Source of the DNA: Collinsella aerofaciens
GTDB lineage: Bacteria > Actinomycetota > Coriobacteriia > Coriobacteriales > Coriobacteriaceae
Length of the DNA stretch: 41,068 bases
Assembly: GCF_015553355.1 (NCBI RefSeq)
Contig: NZ_JADNGN010000017.1
Coordinates: 1-41,068 of the forward strand
Reading direction: 5' to 3'
Part shown: positions 33,500 to 41,068 of the stretch, in pieces
Position numbering within the stretch: the stretch's first letter is position 1
Layout of the letters: each line of letters opens with the position of its first letter
Position numbers and translations under genes: made by a program
Notes under the pieces: generated by a model
What the model was told of the DNA's origin: nothing
The model's input: only the letters and a program-made list of their open reading frames with translations
Databases searched by the model: none

Positions 33500-34180
33500 C
33501 TAGAACCGCGCGACCTGGTGCGTGAGCAGACCCGTCGGAACCTGCGCCGCGCCGCCGCTGACCTGCGCGGCGGGGAAGAGCGCAGCTACGGCAAAGTTGA
33601 ACGGCTCTTTGCCCGTGTAGGTGCCGGCGGCACGTGCATCGTCGGCCAGGAGCTGTGATGCCTCGACTAGCGCGATAGCGTAGGCAGGGTCGTCGGCCAG
33701 TGCCGGCTCCGGCGCCTGGTCGAGCATGGCGCGGATGGCCCCGACGGCGTCCTCGCGCTTGACCTCCCACACGCGGTGCGTAATGCCGGCGGGGTCGGTG
33801 ACGGCATAGAGTGAAGCGCCCTCTTTTGCGGCGCCGAGGATGATATCCATGACGGGAGAGGCTTCGTAGACAAGCGTTACGGGACGGGGCTGTACCTTGA
33901 GGTCGGCGATTGCGCGCGCAGCGGCGGTCGTATCGGCGGCAACCGCGTCGCCGCCCGCCAGCGCACCAACCGGGCAGATCGCCACGACACCCGTCACACG
34001 TCCCGGCTCGCCCGAGCATTCGTACACGTAATACGCCGCACCCGGGTCCTTGAGCATCAGACCATCGGCAAGGGCTCCGCGCAGAGCATCGTTGCCGCTC
34101 AGGATGCTGCCCATTGCAGGCAGCGCCTCGAGCACGCGGTCCTGAGCCGGGCGGATGCAGGGAAACGGAAGTGCTTTCAT
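33500..34180 (-). CDS. Shortened DUF1015-family protein
   Basis: A 226-residue protein that follows the DUF1015 family in order: LPFPCIRPAQDRVLEALP at the start, YYVYECSGEPGRVTGVVAI, PVTLVYEASPVMDIIL, GITHRVWEVKREDAV and EPFNFAVAALFPAAQ. Full-length members have over 400 residues and conserved KHE and DGHHR motifs. Here the KHE stretch is missing, DGHHR reads DDPAYA, and the protein stops soon after the FPDDQ-like segment. DUF1015 genes often neighbour serA, as here. It may be a catalytically dead or specialised relative; the frame itself is intact and has a ribosome site (AGGA). It follows the M20 gene by 39 bases. Confidence 0.72.
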   Translation of the reverse strand: MKALPFPCIRPAQDRVLEALPAMGSILSGNDALRGALADGLMLKDPGAAYYVYECSGEPGRVTGVVAICPVGALAGGDAVAADTTAAARAIADLKVQPRPVTLVYEASPVMDIILGAAKEGASLYAVTDPAGITHRVWEVKREDAVGAIRAMLDQAPEPALADDPAYAIALVEASQLLADDARAAGTYTGKEPFNFAVAALFPAAQVSGGAAQVPTGLLTHQVARF

Positions 34181-34219
34181 AGGCGGTCCTAACGCACGAG
34201 TCGGTTTGTTCGCGGCTTA

Positions 34220-35440
34220 TTATGCCCCAACTTGGCCGCTCGCGTCCCAGAGCACGTTATCGGCGAGCGCGATTAGCACCTGCTGACAACGAACGATATC
34301 GGCGTGGGGCACATATTCGTTGGGCTTGTGCGCGAGCGCGAGCGACCCGGGACCGTAGCTCATGCAATTGCGGTTACCTGTCTTGCCGGCAATGACGGCG
34401 GTGTCGGTGTAGCCGGTAAAGAAGCCGACGGTCGTGTCCGCGTCCGTCACGTCATCGGCGGCACGCTTGAGCGCTGCTAGAAGGGGAGAGTTCGGGTCGC
34501 GCTCGATGGCGGGGCGGTCGCCCGTTACGGTGTAGCTGCCATGGCAACCGGGAACGGCGGCTTCGGCGACGGCGATGGCCTGCTCTACCATGCGCGTCGC
34601 GGCGGCCGTATCGGTCGGCGGGGTCAGGCGCATGTCGACCCAGACTTTGGCGCGGTCGGGTACGACGTAGGGGCGATATCCGCCCTCGATTTGGCCAAAC
34701 GTGATGGTCGAAGGCCCCAGCTCATCGTGCGCGGGCAGCGCCATAAACGCGCGACGGAGCGAACACACGACCTCGGCCATGGCAGCGACGGCATCCGCGC
34801 CCTTCCAGGGCTGGCTCGCATGCGCCGTCACGCCAGTCATTTCAATCTCGAACCACGTACGCCCCTTGTGCGCCACCAGGATCTGTCCGTCGGTGGGCTC
34901 GGTGTCCAGCACCCATTCACGCGAGCCGACCCAGCCAGCATCGATCGTGCCCTCTGAGCCGCGCATAAAGTCCTCCTCGTCGACCGAGCAAATGAGTGAG
35001 AAGCCACGGCGGGGCAGCTTGCCTTCTGCCGCCACGCGCTCGAGCGTATGGACCAGTGCGGCAATGGCGCAGGCCAGGCCGCCCTTCATATCGCAGGCAC
35101 CGCGGCCATAGAGTTTATCGTTGCGCACGATCGCTCCGAGCGGCGGAATGTCCGCGTCCCAGCCATCGCCCAGTGTAACGGTATCCATATGGCAGATATA
35201 GACGAGCCGTGGCTCGTCGCTCAGTCCCGGCACGGTGACCATAAGGTTGCGGCGCCCGGGCAGCACCTCGAGTTCCTCAACCTGCACGGCATCGAGTACC
35301 GGATGGCTCAGCTGCGCCAACCGTTCCTCAACCAACGCTTTGATATAGCGTTCAATCTCGCCCTCATACGCACCTGGGTCGGAACTGTCGATCCGCACGA
35401 GCCCTTGCGTAAGCCGCCAGGCAAAATCTGTATCAACCAT
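34220..35440 (-). CDS. M20 peptidase, ArgE/DapE-like deacylase
   Basis: A 406-residue zinc hydrolase of the ArgE/DapE/ACY1 group. Metal ligands and catalytic residues are in place: H84 and D86 in ICHMDT, D117 in GRGACDMKGG, E155/E156 in CSVDEED, D179 in LDTEPTDG, and the C-terminal histidine in LAHKPNEYV. The dimerisation lid lies between. It could be acetylornithine or succinyl-diaminopimelate deacylase, or a peptidase; no arg or dap genes are near. The start at 35440 follows GAGGTG; the longer frame would read through a palindrome and has no ribosome site. The DUF1015-like gene follows. Confidence 0.86.
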   Translation of the reverse strand: MVDTDFAWRLTQGLVRIDSSDPGAYEGEIERYIKALVEERLAQLSHPVLDAVQVEELEVLPGRRNLMVTVPGLSDEPRLVYICHMDTVTLGDGWDADIPPLGAIVRNDKLYGRGACDMKGGLACAIAALVHTLERVAAEGKLPRRGFSLICSVDEEDFMRGSEGTIDAGWVGSREWVLDTEPTDGQILVAHKGRTWFEIEMTGVTAHASQPWKGADAVAAMAEVVCSLRRAFMALPAHDELGPSTITFGQIEGGYRPYVVPDRAKVWVDMRLTPPTDTAAATRMVEQAIAVAEAAVPGCHGSYTVTGDRPAIERDPNSPLLAALKRAADDVTDADTTVGFFTGYTDTAVIAGKTGNRNCMSYGPGSLALAHKPNEYVPHADIVRCQQVLIALADNVLWDASGQVGA

Positions 35441-35466
35441 AGGCACCTCACAGATAGTTAGGTCAA

Positions 35467-35481
35467 CATACAGATTGTATG
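35467..35481. promoter_or_regulatory. CATACA-GAT-TGTATG palindrome before the M20 gene
   Basis: A perfect 6-3-6 inverted repeat 27 bases upstream of the M20 start codon, near a plausible promoter. Candidate operator; no regulator is assigned. Confidence 0.4.
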
Positions 35482-35518
35482 CCAAGAAGCGGCTCGGTGC
35501 ATTTAATGGAGCGCTCAC

Positions 35519-35604
35519 AAAAACGGGGGCGCCTCTCGTGCGAAAGGCACCCCCGCGGGCATTCAATGTCAGTGACGGGCAGGCCACATGGGGAGCTGCC
35601 CGTC
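35519..35604 (-). terminator. Two hairpins after serA
   Basis: GACGGGCAG (35574-35582) pairs with 35596-35604, 14 bases from the serA stop; further on, GGGGGCGCCT (35525-35534) pairs with 35545-35554 with one mismatch and runs into CGTTTTTGTG on the minus strand. The second is a good terminator and separates serA from the M20 gene. Confidence 0.8.
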
Positions 35605-35617
35605 AGGTTAGTCGGCG

Positions 35618-36781
35618 CTACTTGATCACGCGCACGCGATACATCGACGGAATCTGCTTGAGCGCCTCGATGGTGCTGCTGTCCAGGTGCTCATCGGTGT
35701 CGAACATGGTGTAGGCGTTCTCGCCGGCGGACTCGTTGGTCATACGCTGCACGTTGGCGTTGTCTTTGGCCAGGATTGCCGTGATCTGGCCGATCATGTT
35801 GGGCACGTTGGCGTGCAGGCAGGCGATGCGGCTTGCGGCGCGCGCCTTGCCCATGCTGCAGGCAGGATAGTTGACGCTGTGCGCGATATTGCCGTTCTCC
35901 AGGTAATCCTTGAGCTCGCTGATGGCCATGTCGGCGCAGTTGGCCTCGGCTTCGCCGGTGCCGGCGCCCGAGTGCGTGGTGATAAACGTATTGGGCATCT
36001 TGACCGTCTTGGGCGTGGCGAAGTCGCAGCTAAACCAGCTGAGCTTGCCCTCGCGCAGGGCGGCGTCGACGGCGTCCTCGTCAATGATGGTTTCGCGTGC
36101 GTAGTTGATGAGCACGGCGTCGGGTGCCAGCAGGTTAATCTGCTCGGTGCTGATCATGCCGATGGTGTCGGCCTTGCTGGGCACGTGCACCGTGAGGTAA
36201 TCGCAGCCGCGGCAGAGATCCTCGAGCGTGCCCACGCGCTGCACCTCGCGGCTCAGCACCCACGCGTGCTCGACGGAAATGAACGGATCGTAGCCGTAGA
36301 CGTCCATGCCCAGGTCGACGCAGGCGTTAGCGACCTTGGAGCCCACGTTGCCCAGACCGATGACGCCGATGCGCTTACCCTTGAGCTCGCGGCCCACAAA
36401 GGCCTTCTTGGCCTTCTCGGCATCGACCTGGATCTCGGGGTCGTCGGCGTTGTCTCGCACCCAGTTCATCGACTGCACCACGCCGCGGCTCGAGAGCACT
36501 AGCATGCCCAGGACGAGCTCCTTGACGGCGTTGCTGTTGGCGCCGGGGGAGTTAAAGACGACGACGCCCTTCTTGGCGTACTCCTCAACGGGGATGTTGT
36601 TGACGCCTGCGCCGCAGCGGGCGATGGCGCGGATGCCCTCGGGCAGCTCGTAGCCGTACAGGTCGGTGGAGCGCATCAGGATGGCGTCGGCCTCCTCGGC
36701 GGTGCCCACAAACTCGTAGCCCTCGCCAAACTCGACCTTGCCGTCTTTGGTAATGTCGTCGATGGTTTTAATTTTGCGCAT
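35618..36781 (-). CDS. serA: D-3-phosphoglycerate dehydrogenase SerA
   Basis: Oxidises 3-phosphoglycerate to phosphohydroxypyruvate with NAD, the first step of serine synthesis. The 387-residue protein has the dinucleotide motif GVIGLGNVGSKVA near residue 140, the catalytic arginine and glutamate of the NYARETIIDEDA region, the ITTHSGAGT histidine, and a C-terminal ACT-like domain (last 75 residues, starting KARAASRIACLHANVPNMIG) that may sense serine. AAGGAG precedes the ATG. serC lies 69 bases upstream on the same strand, so the two form an operon; serB is not in the window. Confidence 0.94.
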   Translation of the reverse strand: MRKIKTIDDITKDGKVEFGEGYEFVGTAEEADAILMRSTDLYGYELPEGIRAIARCGAGVNNIPVEEYAKKGVVVFNSPGANSNAVKELVLGMLVLSSRGVVQSMNWVRDNADDPEIQVDAEKAKKAFVGRELKGKRIGVIGLGNVGSKVANACVDLGMDVYGYDPFISVEHAWVLSREVQRVGTLEDLCRGCDYLTVHVPSKADTIGMISTEQINLLAPDAVLINYARETIIDEDAVDAALREGKLSWFSCDFATPKTVKMPNTFITTHSGAGTGEAEANCADMAISELKDYLENGNIAHSVNYPACSMGKARAASRIACLHANVPNMIGQITAILAKDNANVQRMTNESAGENAYTMFDTDEHLDSSTIEALKQIPSMYRVRVIK

Positions 36782-36850
36782 GAAAAACTCCTTAGCAGGT
36801 TTGTCTAAAACAAGTGGTTTGAAGTGGCTGGTCGGCCCGCGCGTTGCGGG

Positions 36851-37975
36851 CTAGTTAGATCGCGGACTCAAACTATGCTGCGCTTCGAAGTCCTTCATGT
36901 ACGAGGCCAGTGCCTGCGTGTCTTCCATGGTCACGGCGTTGTAGACGCTCGCGCGCATGCCGCCCACCAGGCGATGGCCCTTGACGTTTTGAATCTGGTG
37001 CTCGGCCGCGCCTGCGACAAAGGCCGCGTCGAGTTCGGCGTCGTCGGTGCGGAAGGTGACGTTGGCGATGGAGCGGCTGTCGGCCTGCGCGGTGCCATGG
37101 AACAGCTCGCTGTGCTCGAGCAGGTCGTAGAGCAGGTTGGCCTTGGCCCAGTTGCGTTCGGCCATGGCGGCAAGTCCGCCGGTCTCCTCGACCCACCGGA
37201 ACACCTTGCCGCACACGTAGATGCCAAAGGTGTTAGGCGTGTTGAGCATGGAGCCCTTGGCGGCCTGGGTCTTAAGGTCCAGGTACTGCGGCGTCTGCGC
37301 AAAGGCGGGGCCATCTGTGATGAGGTCGTCGCGCACGATGACCACGGTCACGCCCGCGGCGCCGGCGTTTTTCTGTGCGCCAGCGTAAATGAGCCCGTAG
37401 CGCTCAACGTCGAGCGGCTGCGACAGAAAGCAGCTCGAGACATCGGCTACCAGCGGTACGTCGCCGCAATCGGGCAGCTCGTGGTACATGGTGCCAAAGA
37501 TGGTGTTGTTCTGGCAGATGTAGACGTAGTCGAGCCCATCGCCCTCGGCCTCGGCGGCAATGCGCGCGTTGACATCGGCCATACTGGGAATGCGGTCGAA
37601 GTTGGTGTCCTCGGAGCTCGCGAGCAGCACGGCCTCGCCGTACTTGGCGGCCTCCTTGTACGCCTTGTTGGCAAAGTTGCCCGTCACGACGTAGCCGGCG
37701 CGGCCGCGGTGCATGAGGTTCATGGGGATACCCGCAAACTGCAGCGTGGCGCCGCCCTGCAAAAACAGGATACGGTAGTTGTCGGGAATGCTCAACAGGC
37801 GGCGCAGGGTTGCCTCGGCGTCGTCGATGATCTGCTGGTACATGCTAGATCGATGGCTCATCTCGAGCACGGACATGCCGCAACCGCGGTAGTCCATCAT
37901 CTCGTCGGCGATCTCGGCGAGCACGCTTGTAGGCAGTGCGGCCGGGCCAGCTGAGAAGTTGTGCACACGTGCCAT
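36851..37975 (-). CDS. serC: Phosphoserine aminotransferase SerC
   Basis: Transfers an amino group from glutamate to phosphohydroxypyruvate, giving phosphoserine. The 374-residue PLP enzyme starts HNFSAGPAALP, the family signature; the PLP lysine is in YAGAQKNAGAAGVT, VADVSSCFLS holds the cofactor aspartate, and FLQGGATLQFAGIPMNL binds phosphate. The start at 37975 follows GAGGGG; the in-frame codons to 38023 have no ribosome site. It is first in the serC-serA operon. It can also act in vitamin B6 synthesis in some bacteria, but no pdx gene is close by. Confidence 0.94.
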   Translation of the reverse strand: MARVHNFSAGPAALPTSVLAEIADEMMDYRGCGMSVLEMSHRSSMYQQIIDDAEATLRRLLSIPDNYRILFLQGGATLQFAGIPMNLMHRGRAGYVVTGNFANKAYKEAAKYGEAVLLASSEDTNFDRIPSMADVNARIAAEAEGDGLDYVYICQNNTIFGTMYHELPDCGDVPLVADVSSCFLSQPLDVERYGLIYAGAQKNAGAAGVTVVIVRDDLITDGPAFAQTPQYLDLKTQAAKGSMLNTPNTFGIYVCGKVFRWVEETGGLAAMAERNWAKANLLYDLLEHSELFHGTAQADSRSIANVTFRTDDAELDAAFVAGAAEHQIQNVKGHRLVGGMRASVYNAVTMEDTQALASYMKDFEAQHSLSPRSN

Positions 37976-38109
37976 CTTCTGGTTCCCCTCGTAGTCGTTT
38001 GAACGTTCGGGATACTTTAGCACAGTGGAGCGGTAGGTGCGACCGCATCACGGTAAAACTCGACTACGCCGCTATGATTTACAGGATGGTTACATGGGGG
38101 AGGGGCGCT

Positions 38110-38202
38110 TTACTCCTCAGGCAAATCCAAATCAGCGAGCGAAGACATAAGGTTCTCTAGGCGCTTGATCTCTTCGTCGCAAATTAGCCACCTCCTGGTC
38201 AC
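38110..38202 (-). CDS. Possible 30-residue acidic small protein
   Basis: A short reading frame that starts with GTG sharing its first base with the last base of the antiporter TAG stop (TAGTG), and reads MTRRWLICDEEIKRLENL, then a serine-leucine-aspartate-rich acidic end before TAA. It has the charge pattern and helix-forming periodicity of a real peptide and is placed for translational coupling. A GGAGGT inside it (near 38190) could instead serve a rarer internal ATT start. No homologue is recognised. Length makes chance possible; the next bases to serC show nothing else. Confidence 0.4.
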   Translation of the reverse strand: MTRRWLICDEEIKRLENLMSSLADLDLPEE

Positions 38203-39803
38203 TACGACGCCAGCGTGGCGATGACGGCTTCGTCGCCGGCGTATATGAGGGTGTTGCCGTCGGGGATGATCGTTTGGCCTTCGCGCTTGAGCATCACCAC
38301 AATAAACGGATGCTTGCCTTGCGGCACATCGCGCAGGCGCTGGCCGGCCAGGCGACCGTAGGGCGTCACGGTGACCTCGCGCAGCGTAACCTCGGCACGC
38401 TCTTCGAACGTTGGGGCGGCCATCACCAGCAGATCGCCTTCCTGGATCACGGTATCGCCGTTGGGCAGTACCGGGTGCGCCCCGTCACGCAGCACCAAGA
38501 CCACCAGCATGTCCGTTGCGCTGCCAATGTCGGCGAGCGAGCGTCCGGCAAACGGATGTCCAGCGCCCACCTTGAGCTTTACAAACGACATGCCGTCCTC
38601 GTCGCGGTAGTCGTTAAAGGTGCGGCGCACGTCGCCGGTCGTATCGATCATATCGAGCTTCTTCGCCACTACTGGCAGCAGCGAGCCCTGCACCACAATG
38701 CTCGACACGGCAATCACAAATACCAGGTCAAACAGGTCGTGTCCGCCGGGAACGCCGGCCACCACGGCAAAGAGACTAAAGACGACCGAAGCTGCTCCGC
38801 GCAAGCCCGCCCAGCTTACGAGCGCGACCTGGCGGGGGCTCGTCTTAAAGGGCGCCAACAGCATTCCCACGGCGATGGGGCGGCTCACAAAGAGCATAAA
38901 CGCCATGAGCGCCAGGCCCGTCAGCAGCATCTGCGGCAGGCGTGCGGGCGTTACGAGCAGGCCGAGCAAGAAGAAGATCGTCATCTCGGCCATCTCGGTG
39001 AGGGTGCCAAAGAAGTGCGCCATCTCGACCTTGCCGGTGATGTCGCTCGCGCCCAGCACAATGCCGGCCAGGTACACGGCCAAAAATCCGTTGCCGCCCA
39101 GGTGGCTCGGCAGCGCGTAGGCGACGATGGCCACGGCGAACAAAAAGATGGTCTGCGCACCCTCGGCCGTTGCGTGTGCGCGTTCAATCAGGCGGCCCGC
39201 CGCCCAGCCGATGGCGAGGCCCAGGCCCACGCCCAGGATAATCTGCTTGGCCAGCAGTGCGGGAATGTTGATGTCGCCGCCGGCCGCGAGTGTAGCGAGC
39301 ACAGCGGTGAGCATGTAGGCGACGGGGTCGTTGGAGCCCGATTCGACCTCGAGCAGCGAGTCGGTGCCACCTCTCAGCGACAGGCTGTGCTCACGCAGTA
39401 CGCTAAAGACGCTCGCCGCGTCGGTGGATGCCACGACCGATCCCAGCAGCAGGCTGCCGATCCAGTCGATCCCCAGCGCGAAGTGGGCGAACACGCCGGT
39501 GATGCCGGCAGTGATGACGACGCCGAGCGTGCTCAGCAGCACCGCCGGCGCAGCGACGGGCTTGGCGCGGTCGATATTGGTGTTAAAGCCGCCGTAGAAC
39601 ATGATGAACAGCAGCGCCGTGCTGCAGACGGTTTCGGTGAGTGCGTAGTCGCTAAAGTCGATGTGCGCCGGGCCGTTGACGCCCAACAGCATGCCGAGCG
39701 CGATAAAGATGAGCAGGGTGGGGAAGGGGAGTTTTTTGCCGACGGGTTTGATGGTCAGGCACAAAATGATGACGAGGCCGATAAAGAGAAGGATCTGGTT
39801 CAT
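38202..39803 (-). CDS. CPA1-type potassium(sodium)/proton antiporter with TrkA-C domains
   Basis: An integral membrane antiporter of 533 residues like NhaP2/CvrA. About 12-13 transmembrane helices fill the first 390 residues, with STDAASVFSVL and LLEVESGSNDPVAY holding the aspartates of the ion-exchange site and SWAGLRGAASVVFSLFA the arginine-containing helix. The last 140 residues are cytoplasmic, with a TrkA-C-like domain (LKVGAGHPFAGRSLADIG, GDTVIQEGDLLVM) and a second similar stretch (GNTLIYAGDEAVI). Such domains bind nucleotides or c-di-AMP in relatives. Exchange of K+ or Na+ for H+ is inferred. AGGAG is 12 bases from the ATG, a weak spacing. Confidence 0.9.
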   Translation of the reverse strand: MNQILLFIGLVIILCLTIKPVGKKLPFPTLLIFIALGMLLGVNGPAHIDFSDYALTETVCSTALLFIMFYGGFNTNIDRAKPVAAPAVLLSTLGVVITAGITGVFAHFALGIDWIGSLLLGSVVASTDAASVFSVLREHSLSLRGGTDSLLEVESGSNDPVAYMLTAVLATLAAGGDINIPALLAKQIILGVGLGLAIGWAAGRLIERAHATAEGAQTIFLFAVAIVAYALPSHLGGNGFLAVYLAGIVLGASDITGKVEMAHFFGTLTEMAEMTIFFLLGLLVTPARLPQMLLTGLALMAFMLFVSRPIAVGMLLAPFKTSPRQVALVSWAGLRGAASVVFSLFAVVAGVPGGHDLFDLVFVIAVSSIVVQGSLLPVVAKKLDMIDTTGDVRRTFNDYRDEDGMSFVKLKVGAGHPFAGRSLADIGSATDMLVVLVLRDGAHPVLPNGDTVIQEGDLLVMAAPTFEERAEVTLREVTVTPYGRLAGQRLRDVPQGKHPFIVVMLKREGQTIIPDGNTLIYAGDEAVIATLAS

Positions 39804-40013
39804 GGATGGTGTCCGCTCCTGGGTGGTTGGCGTGGCACGGTCAGTTGTCTGCGGTTATTTGTACCCAAAGATGGTGGGTTTATGGGGTTGGATTGCGGGC
39901 ATGCGCGATACCGTCATAGACGGCTGCCGTCTGTGCCTCTGCACGGAAACCCTTTCCAGCTTTATTGCAACGGAGTACAATGGGTAACGTTTAAGTTCAA
40001 CTTGAAGTTTTAG

Positions 40014-40038
40014 TTGCGGCGCCGGGCTTAGGCCGCAA
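40014..40038 (+). promoter_or_regulatory. Leader hairpin before the metallophosphatase gene
   Basis: TTGCGGC pairs with GCCGCAA six bases before the ribosome site (AAGGAGAGG). AAGTTCAACTT stands a few bases upstream as a small dyad. Either could modulate expression; nothing more can be said. Confidence 0.35.
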
Positions 40039-40056
40039 TGCAAGGAGAGGCGTACC

Positions 40057-40896
40057 ATGGCGATCTATGTGACATCTGATGCTCACGGGCACGTGCGTGC
40101 GCTTGACGAGGCCCTGTCTAAGATCTCGTTGACGTCCGACGACACGCTGTACGTGCTGGGCGACATGATCGATCGCGGGCCCGATCCGGTCGGCGTTATT
40201 AAGCTCGTGCGCTCGCTGCCCAACGCCCACGTGCTCAAGGGTAATCACGAGCAGATCATGCTCGATGCCATCATTGGTCAGGATCCGCTCGATGCCGAGA
40301 CCTGGGATATCAACGGTGGCTGGACGACGCGCGAGCAGCTCAACGACATGGAATTTGAGGCATACGAGGAGCTCGTGCGATGGATGGCCGCGCTGCCGCT
40401 CTACGCGGTGGTCGAGACCGAGGAGCGCCCGTATCTGCTGGTACATGCTGGAATCGAGATGAAGGCGGCGCGCGCGTTTTTGCTTGAGCATGGCGTCGAT
40501 TGTGCCGATGGCGTTGGAGCGGTGGGTGCCGATCGCGAGCTGCTGCAGCAGATGCTCGCGGTACAGTCGTCCGATGACCTGCTGTGGATTCGTCACGGCT
40601 ATTGGGATGTGCCGACCGGGCTGCTTTCTGCCGAGGGTAAGGGCCCGGTCGTTGTGAGCGGTCACACGCCAACGGTGTCGCTCGGGCGTTATTGCGAGGT
40701 CGGTGGTCTTGCGGGGCTCGACGAGGAGTCGGGCCGCGGGCAGATCGTGCGCCTGGGCGGCGAGGACACTGCCGGCGTGCCCGATCGCATCGACATCGAC
40801 TGCGCTGCCGCCACCGGCTCCGAGTTCGGTCGAGTGGGCATCCTGCGCCTGGACGACGGGGCGGAGTTCTACGCGAACATCAACCCAGGCGAATAA
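40057..40896 (+). CDS. PPP-type metallophosphatase
   Basis: A calcineurin-like phosphoesterase of 279 residues related to bacterial Ser/Thr protein phosphatases and diadenosine tetraphosphatases. The metal-binding motifs are in order: SDAHGH, LGDMIDRGPD, KGNHEQIM, VHAGIE and SGHTPT. The sequence fits the PrpA/PrpE-like small bacterial group. Substrate could be phosphoproteins or Np4N nucleotides; sequence alone does not decide. AAGGAGAGG precedes the ATG at 40057. After it, up to 41068, no gene was seen. Confidence 0.88.
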   Translation: MAIYVTSDAHGHVRALDEALSKISLTSDDTLYVLGDMIDRGPDPVGVIKLVRSLPNAHVLKGNHEQIMLDAIIGQDPLDAETWDINGGWTTREQLNDMEFEAYEELVRWMAALPLYAVVETEERPYLLVHAGIEMKAARAFLLEHGVDCADGVGAVGADRELLQQMLAVQSSDDLLWIRHGYWDVPTGLLSAEGKGPVVVSGHTPTVSLGRYCEVGGLAGLDEESGRGQIVRLGGEDTAGVPDRIDIDCAAATGSEFGRVGILRLDDGAEFYANINPGE

Positions 40897-40918
40897 TCGG
40901 TGCAAGGGGTAGCTAATT

Positions 40919-40988
40919 TGGGACGGGGCTTTTTTTACTACTTTTGCCCTTCTGCCCGCTAATTGATTTCTCTGGGACGGGGATTAAA
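40919..40988. repeat. Two TGGGACGGGG repeat motifs
   Basis: TGGGACGGGG at 40919-40928 (followed by CTTTTTTT, a possible terminator tail) and TGGGACGGGGATTAAA at 40973-40988. Both match the arm of the hairpin at position 1 of the window. Without full opposite arms here, they look like partial copies. Confidence 0.5.
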
Positions 40989-41068
40989 TAAGGCTCTGTT
41001 AGACCAGGATTGACATACATGTGTCCCCACGGTGCCATATCGTTGACCCCATAGACCGCGATGATGGG

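Noticed and set aside
35441-35587. N-terminal extension of the M20 peptidase
   Set aside because: The extra codons cross a perfect palindrome and terminator sequence, lack a ribosome site, and precede the well-placed ATG at 35440.
38274-40013. 579-codon plus-strand frame across the antiporter
   Set aside because: Antisense shadow; the minus-strand antiporter has transmembrane segments and family motifs.

Overview
The window looks like chromosomal DNA of a Collinsella-type bacterium (Coriobacteriia, Actinomycetota). This is inferred from the high G+C content and codon use of the housekeeping genes, the good Shine-Dalgarno sequences, a one-gene-then-hairpin layout, and the many short palindromic repeats between genes. 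No rRNA, tRNA, CRISPR array, transposase or prophage gene was seen.

Layout. 1-7.8 kb: three queuosine tRNA-modification genes (queH, queA, tgt) spread among a coiled-coil membrane-anchored protein, an SDR oxidoreductase and a LOG-family hydrolase; two intergenic gaps here hold copies of one large structured repeat. 7.8-12.2 kb: an accessory segment of visibly lower G+C with a DinJ/YafQ-type toxin-antitoxin pair, a 994-residue primase-helicase protein of the AEP-TOTE type, and a 230-bp element with perfect 36-bp terminal inverted repeats. The primase-helicase gene lies between two nearly matching hairpin repeats. 12.2-15.4 kb: DegV protein, HAD phosphatase, PepV-like dipeptidase. 15.6-19.3 kb: phosphate uptake operon pstS-pstC-pstA-pstB without phoU. 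19.5-22.2 kb: ABC-F protein and Cof-type HAD phosphatase. 22.2-25.8 kb: a DtxR/MntR-type metal regulator, then on the other strand a zinc/cadmium resistance module: SmtB-type repressor, free-standing metal-binding domain and P1B-2 ATPase, with three copies of one operator. 26.1-27.3 kb: a lower-G+C putative PD-(D/E)xK nuclease gene that appears leaderless. 27.7-31.2 kb: DEDD exonuclease, 10-TM metal exporter with a His-rich loop, YaiI and DUF308 proteins. 31.4-33.4 kb: nitroreductase behind an iron-box-like site, and two tandem histidine phosphatases. 33.5-38.0 kb: serC and serA (serine synthesis), an M20 peptidase and a shortened DUF1015 protein. 38.1-40.9 kb: a cation/proton antiporter with a 30-codon ORF overlapping its stop codon, and a metallophosphatase.

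Most interesting points: (i) a composite intergenic element whose stems differ in sequence but keep pairing between copies; (ii) the AEP-TOTE protein, whose C-terminal phospholipase-D-like domain has lost its HxK residues, flanked by matching hairpins, one of which supplies its stop codon; (iii) a metal regulator with a mixed MntR/DtxR ligand set and a 19-bp motif shared between its promoter and that of the metal exporter; (iv) a putative nuclease gene flanked by related short motifs, two of them attached to hairpins with compensating stem changes.
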